NCBI GenBank assembly: GCA_947466085.1
Contig: CANIEC010000041.1
Coordinates: forward strand, 1-33,522
DNA from: Rhodospirillales bacterium
GTDB taxonomy: Bacteria > Pseudomonadota > Alphaproteobacteria > Reyranellales > Reyranellaceae
Reading direction: 5' to 3'
DNA: 33,522 bases
The first letter of the stretch is position 1. Every line of letters begins with the position of its first letter. The notes beneath the pieces were generated by a model. It was not told the DNA's origin. It searched no databases and saw nothing but the letters and a program-made list of their open reading frames with translations. Shown here one piece after another: positions 28,305 through 33,522 of the stretch. The position numbers and the translations under genes were made by a program.

Positions 28305-29087
28305 ATGGACCGCGACATCGTCACGCCGCTCCTGATCACCTTCAACGAAATCCAGAACATCGAGCGGACACTCTCGAAACTCGACTGGGCCCGGCGCATC
28401 GTCGTGATCGACAGCGGCAGTACGGACGGCACGCTCGACATACTGGCGAAGGATCCGCGCATCGAGGTCGTCCACCGGCCGTTCGACAGCTTCGCGGAGC
28501 AGTGCAACTTCGGTCTGACGCTCATCCGAACCGACTGGGTCCTGTCGCTCGATGCCGACTACGAGCTGAGCGAGGCCTTCGTCTCGGAACTGCCGGACCT
28601 CCGCCCGACGTCACAGGACTCGGGCTACAAGGCGGCCTTCGTCTATCGCATCCATGGCCAGCCCCTGCGCGGCACGCTCTATCCGCCACGCACCGTGCTC
28701 TATCGGGTCGCCGGCGCGCGCTACGAGAACGAGGGCCACGGGCATCGCATCCGGCTGCAGGGGCGCATCTCGGCCCTCAAAAGCGTGATCTATCACGACG
28801 ATCGCAAGCCGCTGTCGCGCTGGCTGGCCTCGCAACTCAAGTACGCAGCGCGCGAGGCGGCCCACCTTCTCGAGACCCCGCACGAACGGCTGGGCCGCGT
28901 CGACCGGATACGCTTGGTGGGCTGGCCTGCGCCGATCCTGGTGCTGGGCTACGTTCTGTTCGCGAAAGGCGCGATCCTCGACGGAAAGGCTGGGTGGTTC
29001 TACGCCTTCCAGCGCCTGCTCGCAGAGGTCCTGTTGGCGCTCGAACTGTTGGACAGGCGTCTGTCGGCGCTGACACGGTCTTCTTGA
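28305..29087 (+). CDS. Glycosyltransferase family 2 protein (WaaE/KdtX-like)
   Basis: A 260-residue GT-A fold transferase. The donor-binding segment VVIDSGSTDGTLDIL (33-47), the DADYEL metal motif (about 85-90) and the SFAEQCNFGL stretch resemble WaaE/KdtX-type beta-glycosyltransferases of lipopolysaccharide inner-core synthesis. A hydrophobic segment near 205-225 could hold it to the inner membrane. It would use a nucleotide sugar made by enzymes in this locus, with unknown acceptor. It ends one base before the stop of the sulfotransferase gene on the other strand. Confidence 0.85.
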   Translation: MDRDIVTPLLITFNEIQNIERTLSKLDWARRIVVIDSGSTDGTLDILAKDPRIEVVHRPFDSFAEQCNFGLTLIRTDWVLSLDADYELSEAFVSELPDLRPTSQDSGYKAAFVYRIHGQPLRGTLYPPRTVLYRVAGARYENEGHGHRIRLQGRISALKSVIYHDDRKPLSRWLASQLKYAAREAAHLLETPHERLGRVDRIRLVGWPAPILVLGYVLFAKGAILDGKAGWFYAFQRLLAEVLLALELLDRRLSALTRSS

Positions 29088-29088
29088 G

Positions 29089-30147
29089 TCAAAGTGTCAG
29101 CGGAGAACCGTCGAGGTCCTTCTCCGTCCCGGCGATCATCACGCGAATGGGGCTTTTCCCCGCCTTCAATCCTGCCGGCAAGCAAATCTCGAAGCCGCCA
29201 ACTCCGTGGGGCGTCATCTTCTTGAGCCACGGCAGAAACTGATCAGCGTAGCAGCGCTGAACGGCTTGACCGCCCACCCGGACTTCGATTGTTGCCAGCT
29301 GGTTCGGATCGTGGGCCAGGGCCCAACCTCTGAGAGTGCCTTCTTCCGTCCGATACACCTTCCCGCCGGCGAGTTTGGAACTGATGCTCGGGGGGCGCCC
29401 ACGATAGTTCGTGAAGTAGTCCAAGTTGGCTACGACGTGACCATAGAGGCACACATCGTCCTCATTGAGCGCAAGAATTCGGGAGCGGATTGCTGCGTCG
29501 ATTCTGGGTCGAGGGGAACGGCCGGCGCCATTGTCGTGGCGCATCCGAAGTTCCGCGCCAAGGTGCTTGGACAAGGCTTTGAGCATGTCTGGCATGAACT
29601 CAACCAGCCCGACAAAGCCCAGGTGTTGCAGGTCCACTCCCTTCAGCTTCCGGCACTGAACATTGATTTGGTCCTCCGACTCATAGAATTCGGCGAACGA
29701 ACCGGTGAAGCTTTTCTGTCTGACCTGCATCCGATAGCTGGACGCGACGCGATCGACGGGATCGCGGAGGAACGTCACGACCGATGCAGGGTGAAAGGCA
29801 CAGGTCCAGTGACGGATAGGCCAATGGCTGCTGACCAGAAATCGCTGACCCCGGGGCGCTTCACCTCGCAGTGCGGCGATCTTCTCAGGCGTTCGGATGT
29901 CGGACGCAAAAGCATCTATGATGTCGCCTGACCCCGTGGCCGCGTTGGCCCCACCATCCATAGCGCCCACGTTGGTTTGCTGCGCGGGCATCAGCGTGGC
30001 CGTGTCGGCCCCGTACTCGAAAATCTTCGTGGCAGACGGCAGGGCCGCTGACAGCATATTGCGCATCGACGTGCCGGCGGTTTTTGGGATGTGGACGAAC
30101 ACCACATCTTTGATTTTCGGCTCCAACTCGCCGCTGGACGCCTCCAT
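29089..30147 (-). CDS. Sulfotransferase family protein with C-terminal beta-rich module
   Basis: A 352-residue protein. The PAPS-binding 5' motif FVHIPKTAGTSM (17-28) and the 3'-phosphate motif RDPVDRVASSY (128-138) mark a carbohydrate sulfotransferase domain (about 10-245). Residues 255-352 form a separate part with GGKVYRTEEGTLRGWAL and a GVGGFEICLPAGLKAG segment; it looks like a small beta-sandwich module, known to me only as a tail in glycan-related proteins. The ATG at 30147 is used because the P-loop follows at the usual distance; a TTG at 30249 and an ATG at 30243 give a longer N terminus without domain content. Base composition seems lower in GC than the neighbours. Confidence 0.78.
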   Translation of the reverse strand: MEASSGELEPKIKDVVFVHIPKTAGTSMRNMLSAALPSATKIFEYGADTATLMPAQQTNVGAMDGGANAATGSGDIIDAFASDIRTPEKIAALRGEAPRGQRFLVSSHWPIRHWTCAFHPASVVTFLRDPVDRVASSYRMQVRQKSFTGSFAEFYESEDQINVQCRKLKGVDLQHLGFVGLVEFMPDMLKALSKHLGAELRMRHDNGAGRSPRPRIDAAIRSRILALNEDDVCLYGHVVANLDYFTNYRGRPPSISSKLAGGKVYRTEEGTLRGWALAHDPNQLATIEVRVGGQAVQRCYADQFLPWLKKMTPHGVGGFEICLPAGLKAGKSPIRVMIAGTEKDLDGSPLTL

Positions 30148-30430
30148 CGCGTTGTCTTCTCGGGGGACCGCCGCTCCCGAAGCAAGACGCGTCGCCGAGG
30201 CTCTTGGGGCGAGCCACCGAGCGGGCCAAAACCTGTGGCTCATTGTCAAGAAAGGTCAGCTCGTTGAACGCGCATCAATCTGGCCATTGGCTATTAGTCA
30301 CTCTGGTTGACTAACAATATGCAGGGCCAATTAGAATTAAAAAACATCAGCTCGTGCCTTGCGGGTTCTGATTTGCCGTTTCGCGGCGGCTGTTCCGCAG
30401 AACCGCTCACAGCAAGGTCCAAGAAAAGGC
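30148..30430. other. AT-rich intergenic region upstream of the sulfotransferase
   Basis: 283 bases without a convincing gene. The stretch 30301-30360 has 24 G+C of 60 (40%), far below the surrounding DNA. A perfect inverted repeat TTAGTCA-N7-TGACTAA lies at 30294-30314, a possible operator for the sulfotransferase gene or a remnant of a mobile end. The open frame that runs through here on the minus strand crosses the tRNA and is rejected. Confidence 0.55.
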
Positions 30431-30505
<75 letters not shown>

Positions 30506-30840
30506 ATTTCAGCATTCTAGGCACGTCCGGCCCGTTTGTTGGGTGCTCCAACTGCCGGATGCAGTCCGACAGAGGCCCTTTTAGCGGCCCGGCCGGGCCA
30601 AGCCAACAAAAAGGCCCGCCCGACCATTGTCGACATCTGTGATCGCCCCGACGCCGCTCCTGTGAAGTCGATTTTACGACGTCGACGCGCGGCCGCCGAA
30701 CGGCGTTCGATCACGCATCTCTGCACTGCATCTTGGCTAAGAGCCCAAAGTATGCCGTAATTTTGATTGATCGGGAGTGTCGGGGCAGGGCGTACAGCGT
30801 TATCCCCGTTTGGCATCTTGGATATCGGGGAGAGCTTGAC
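30506..30840. other. Intergenic region between tRNA-Thr and the RTX gene
   Basis: 335 bases with no gene I can support. It holds a perfect 14-base palindrome GGCCCGGCCGGGCC at 30586-30599, framed by GGCCCTTTT and AAAAAGGCC, which can form a larger hairpin. Just before the RTX start TCCCCG (30803-30808) can pair with CGGGGA (30826-30831), which covers the ribosome-binding GGGGAGAG. The open frame continues from a TTG at 30733, but this stretch has no RTX-like content. Confidence 0.5.
30514..30519 (-). promoter_or_regulatory. Possible -10 box of the tRNA-Thr gene
   Basis: On the minus strand TAGAAT ends nine bases before the tRNA 5' end, so transcription could begin one or two bases ahead of the tRNA. 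The -35 position (CCAACA at 17 bases spacing) fits poorly. Confidence 0.35.
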
Positions 30841-32397
30841 GTGGCGACCATTGAAGGCACCAGCGGCCAAGACAGGCTCTCGATCAGGACCACCGTTCCC
30901 GGTCAGCCGTTTGCGACAAATCTGGATGACGTCCTGAACGGCTACGGCAGCGACGATCTGCTCTCCGGCGGCGGCGGCGCGGATGTGATGACCGGGGGCA
31001 CAGGCAGCGACAGGTACTACGTCGAGAATGTAGGTGATGTCGTTGTGGAAGCTGTAAACGAAGGCACCGACCACGTATTTACGACCCTGTCGAGCTACAC
31101 CCTCGGGAACAATGTCGAAGAGTTGAAATTCATCGGAGCCGGCGACTTTGTCGGCACGGGCAACGAGTTGGACAACAAACTCTACGGTCGGACGGGCAAC
31201 GACATGCTGTCCGGAGGAGACGGAGACGATACGCTGAACGGCCGCTTGGGCGCCGATACCATGATCGGTGGCAGGGGCGACGACACCTTTTACGTCGACG
31301 ATGCACTCGACACGGCGACGGAGGCGGTGGGCGGCGGCACCGATACGGTTTACACGAGCGTAAACTATACTTTGGCAGCGGGGCAGGAGATCGAGTTTCT
31401 GCGCGCTCATCCTCGCTCCGCCGGCCTCGCGTTGACCGGCAACGAACTCGACAACACGCTGGTCGGCGGCGATGGCGACGATGTTCTGGTCGGTGGGCTC
31501 GGAAACGACACGTTCCATGCCGGGCAGGGCAACGACACGATCTCGACCACGGGCCAGAGTGCGTTGATCAAAGCCGGTGCCGGCGACGACTCGATCCAGC
31601 TCGACGGCTCGAGCACCAGCACCGGCTCGGTCAACGGCGGAGATGGCAACGACACAGTCCACTCCGCTGATCTTGGCCAGTTCTTCTTTTCCAATGTCGA
31701 GACGCTCGACACCGTTTACGGGTACCTCAACGCTTCGGCGAAGCAGGTCGCTTCGTTCCAGTTCTACACGGCCGACCTCGCGCCGGCCGACATGCAGATT
31801 TCGATCTCGCTGCGGGGTGTGGGTGCTATCATCGACTTCACGACAGGCGTCTCGGGACAGAACTCGATCGAGATTCGTGACGGCGGCATCGCCTCGGCGA
31901 TAACGGTCACCGGCTCCGTCAACGGCGACACGCTGTCCGGCTCGGCTTTCGGCGATAGGCTGAAAGGTGGCGACGGCCACGACTCCTTGAGGGGCGAGGA
32001 AGGTCGCGACACGCTGGATGGGGGCACCGGCAACGACCGGCTGAACGGTGGTCTCGGCAACGACACCATGTCCGGCGGCAGCGGCAACGATACCTTCGTC
32101 TTCGACACGCCGCTCGGCCCGATCCAGAACTTCGACCGCATCATGGACTTCGCACCCGGCGTCGACACGATCGAGCTCGACCGGGCATTATACTTCGCCG
32201 GTCTGATTCCGGGAGAACTCGATGCGGCGCAGTTCGCCGTCGGTGCAGCTACCGGTTTCGGCCCGTGCATCGTCTACAACGCAACCTCGGGCGGATTGTT
32301 TTACGACTCCAACGGGTCGAGCGCTGGCGGCTCCACGCAGTTCGCCGCGCTGACCGGCGCGCCGACATTGACCAACCAGGACTTCCTGATCGTCTGA
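30841..32397 (+). CDS. RTX-type calcium-binding repeat protein, probably type I secreted
   Basis: A 518-residue acidic protein starting with ATIEGTSGQDRL, as many alphaproteobacterial RTX proteins do. Nonapeptide repeats of the GGxGxDxLx kind occur in blocks: near residues 33-58 (LSGGGGADVMTGGTGSD), 113-150 (LSGGDGDDTLNG...GGRGDD), 205-235 (LVGGDGDDVLVGGLGND), and 364-418 (LKGGDGHDSL...LDGGTGNDRLNGGLGND). Such repeats bind Ca2+ and fold after export. The C terminus ends in NQDFLIV, an aliphatic tail like that of type I secretion substrates. The GTG at 30841 has GGGGAGAG upstream; the TTG at 30733 adds 36 residues of unrelated sequence. No enzymatic domain is seen; no type I exporter genes are in the window. 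Confidence 0.85.
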   Translation: MATIEGTSGQDRLSIRTTVPGQPFATNLDDVLNGYGSDDLLSGGGGADVMTGGTGSDRYYVENVGDVVVEAVNEGTDHVFTTLSSYTLGNNVEELKFIGAGDFVGTGNELDNKLYGRTGNDMLSGGDGDDTLNGRLGADTMIGGRGDDTFYVDDALDTATEAVGGGTDTVYTSVNYTLAAGQEIEFLRAHPRSAGLALTGNELDNTLVGGDGDDVLVGGLGNDTFHAGQGNDTISTTGQSALIKAGAGDDSIQLDGSSTSTGSVNGGDGNDTVHSADLGQFFFSNVETLDTVYGYLNASAKQVASFQFYTADLAPADMQISISLRGVGAIIDFTTGVSGQNSIEIRDGGIASAITVTGSVNGDTLSGSAFGDRLKGGDGHDSLRGEEGRDTLDGGTGNDRLNGGLGNDTMSGGSGNDTFVFDTPLGPIQNFDRIMDFAPGVDTIELDRALYFAGLIPGELDAAQFAVGAATGFGPCIVYNATSGGLFYDSNGSSAGGSTQFAALTGAPTLTNQDFLIV

Positions 32398-32430
32398 CAC
32401 TCGGCGCCTTAGCCTGCGCCGCAATCAGTT

Positions 32431-32455
32431 TGCACTGCCGCTGGGGTAACCCGGC
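32431..32455 (-). repeat. Partial copy of the tRNA-Thr 5' end (22 of 25 bases)
   Basis: This stretch matches 30481-30505, the acceptor 5' strand and D arm of tRNA-Thr, at 22 of 25 positions and in the same orientation. TGCACT and TAACCCGGC match exactly at the two ends; the three differences lie between them. The similarity stops sharply at both sides. It lies 34 bases after the RTX stop codon, so the two copies bracket the RTX gene as direct repeats. Confidence 0.75.
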
Positions 32456-32503
32456 CCAAACCGGCGGCTGACGGACGAACAACCGAACGCAAGTCATCCC
32501 GCA

Positions 32504-33265
32504 TCACTTGGGAAGTTGACGTGCCCATTCGTAGGCCGCGACGGCGGCGGCGTTGGAAACGTTGAGCGCGGACAGGGCGTCGCTGGTGGGGATCGTCACG
32601 AGCCGGTCGCATTTCTCTGCGGTCAGCCGGCGCAGGCCTTCGCCTTCGGCACCCAGCACGATGCAGGTCCGGCCCTTGAGGTCGAGGTCGCCGATGCGCG
32701 TATCGCCGCTTTCGGCCAGGCCGTAGGTCCAGAAACCCGCTTCCTTGAGCTGGTCGAGCGCGCGGGCGAGGTTGACGGCACGCACCAGCGGCACGATTTC
32801 GAGCGCCCCCGAGGCGGCCTTCGCCAGGGTGCCCGTGTCGGAGGGGGTGTGGCGGTCGGTTACGATCACGCCGGCGGCCCCAAACGCCGCCGCCGAGCGC
32901 AGGATGGCGCCGACATTATGCGGATCGCTCACCTGGTCGAGCGCCAGGACCAGGGCGTTGTCACCACAGCGGGCCAGGATGTCTTCCATGCCGGGGTCTT
33001 CCAGCGGCGCCACGAGGGCTGCGATGCCCTGATGGACGGAGCCGTTCGGCAGGCGCTGGTTCAGGTCCTCGCGCGACGTGATGGTCATGGCGGTCTTGCC
33101 GATCTCGGCGGCGTGGTTGTCGGCCATCTCCTTCGTGGCGAACAGCCGTTCGATGCGCCGGTCGGGATTGGCGAGAGCGGCGAGCACCGCGTGACGGCCG
33201 AAAATCCATATGGACTGGTTGCCGGTGCGGGACTGACGATGGGGACGATTGGGACGAGGGGCCAT
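32504..33265 (-). CDS. rlmB: 23S rRNA (guanosine(2251)-2'-O)-methyltransferase RlmB
   Basis: A 253-residue SpoU/TrmH-class methyltransferase with a trefoil-knot SAM site. Motif 1 LDQVSDPHNVGAILRSAAAFG is at 109-129 with Asn117 and Arg123, motif 2 VLGAEGEGLR and motif 3 LNVSNAAAVAAYE near the C terminus. The N-terminal part (IWIFGRHAVLAAL) is the substrate-binding domain of RlmB rather than TrmH. RlmB methylates G2251 of 23S rRNA. The ATG at 33265 has AAGG upstream; an ATG at 33301 gives twelve further residues without support. It is divergent from tRNA-Tyr. Confidence 0.9.
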   Translation of the reverse strand: MAPRPNRPHRQSRTGNQSIWIFGRHAVLAALANPDRRIERLFATKEMADNHAAEIGKTAMTITSREDLNQRLPNGSVHQGIAALVAPLEDPGMEDILARCGDNALVLALDQVSDPHNVGAILRSAAAFGAAGVIVTDRHTPSDTGTLAKAASGALEIVPLVRAVNLARALDQLKEAGFWTYGLAESGDTRIGDLDLKGRTCIVLGAEGEGLRRLTAEKCDRLVTIPTSDALSALNVSNAAAVAAYEWARQLPK

Positions 33266-33463
33266 GGCGAGCCTTGTATGGTGCGGAGCCCATGGGGGCA
33301 AATCCGGCCGCCAATTCCGCGTGACTGGGCAGGAGTCTGGACCTTTTTGGGTGCGCTCTTAACCTTCACGTTTCGTTCGCTTGCAAGGAAGTGCTTGCTC
33401 GCGAACCGGAGGTTCTGTAAACCCGCGCGCCTACAGGCTTTTTCCGTTTATGCCGGTTGGGAC

Positions 33464-33522
33464 GGAGGGGTGGCCGAGCGGTCAATGGCAGCAGACTGTA
33501 AATCTGCCGACTTCGCGTCTAC
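33464..33522 (+). tRNA. tRNA-Tyr (anticodon GUA), 5' part
   Basis: The last 59 bases start with the acceptor strand GGAGGGG and T8-G9, then a D arm with GCCGAGCGGTCAATGGC. The anticodon stem-loop GCAGACTGTAAATCTGC has anticodon GTA. A class II long variable arm begins with CGACTTCGCG, and the gene is cut by the window end. The upstream 33394-33423 has CTTGCT and TAAACC 18 bases apart as a weak promoter candidate. Confidence 0.92.

Noticed and set aside
30148..30249. N-terminal extension of the sulfotransferase
   Set aside because: It needs a TTG (30249) or an ATG without a clear ribosome site, and adds no domain; the ATG at 30147 gives the usual distance to the PAPS loop.
30930..32100. Tandem DNA repeat or CRISPR in the RTX gene
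   Set aside because: The repeats are degenerate coding copies of a nine-residue Ca2+-binding motif, without equal spacers.

Overview
The window is high-GC DNA packed with genes on both strands and many 1-4 bp ATGA/TGATG-type overlaps. It looks like the chromosome of a free-living Gram-negative alphaproteobacterium. The reasons are the envelope genes (Mla lipid transporter, lipoproteins, QmcA/NfeD), a TctC/Bug-type binding protein, a rhizobial-looking UDP-xylose synthase, RlmJ/RlmB, and a REP-like palindrome of a kind seen in such genomes. A Rhodospirillales/Reyranella-like host is a guess from gene content, not a demonstrated placement.

Layout. 1-3.9 kb (+): the 3' end of a transglutaminase-like gene, a Bcr/CflA-type MFS exporter, a short-chain dehydrogenase and an M20 peptidase, closed by a large imperfect palindrome. 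4.0-5.5 kb (-): an NAD(P)H-binding protein and an alpha/beta hydrolase as a coupled pair. 5.6-7.2 kb: a three-His-box desaturase/hydroxylase and a small lipoprotein, converging on a bidirectional terminator. 7.3-10.1 kb: a dialkylglycine decarboxylase coupled to an HCCA-isomerase-like (DsbA-fold) gene, with a class I glutamine amidotransferase reading away from them. 10.1-12.5 kb (+): QmcA-like SPFH protein, NfeD-like protein and an orphan TctC-type binding protein. 12.6-14.7 kb (-): a cysteine-synthase-fold PLP enzyme and a formamidase/acetamidase. 14.8-16.5 kb: rlmJ converging on a ppk2-type kinase. 16.5-20.3 kb (+): a compact Mla/MCE lipid-transport operon (STAS-fused permease, ATPase, MCE protein, PqiC-like lipoprotein). 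20.3-23.0 kb (-): an aminoglycoside-phosphotransferase-like kinase and an acyl-CoA ligase.

23.1-30.1 kb is a surface-glycan locus: UDP-xylose synthase, GDP-mannose-3,5-epimerase-like enzyme, NodU-type carbamoyltransferase, UDP-glucose 4-epimerase, a WaaE-like GT2 glycosyltransferase and a sulfotransferase with an extra C-terminal beta-rich module. Together these would make and decorate nucleotide-sugar-derived surface sugars, with possible O-carbamoyl and O-sulfo groups.

30.1-32.5 kb looks accessory: an AT-rich gap, tRNA-Thr(TGU), an RTX calcium-binding-repeat protein with a type I-secretion-like C terminus, and then a second degenerate copy (22/25) of the 5' end of the tRNA-Thr gene. The tRNA and its fragment bracket the RTX gene as direct repeats, which is the most unusual structure in the window. 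The window closes with rlmB (-) and the first 59 bases of tRNA-Tyr (+).
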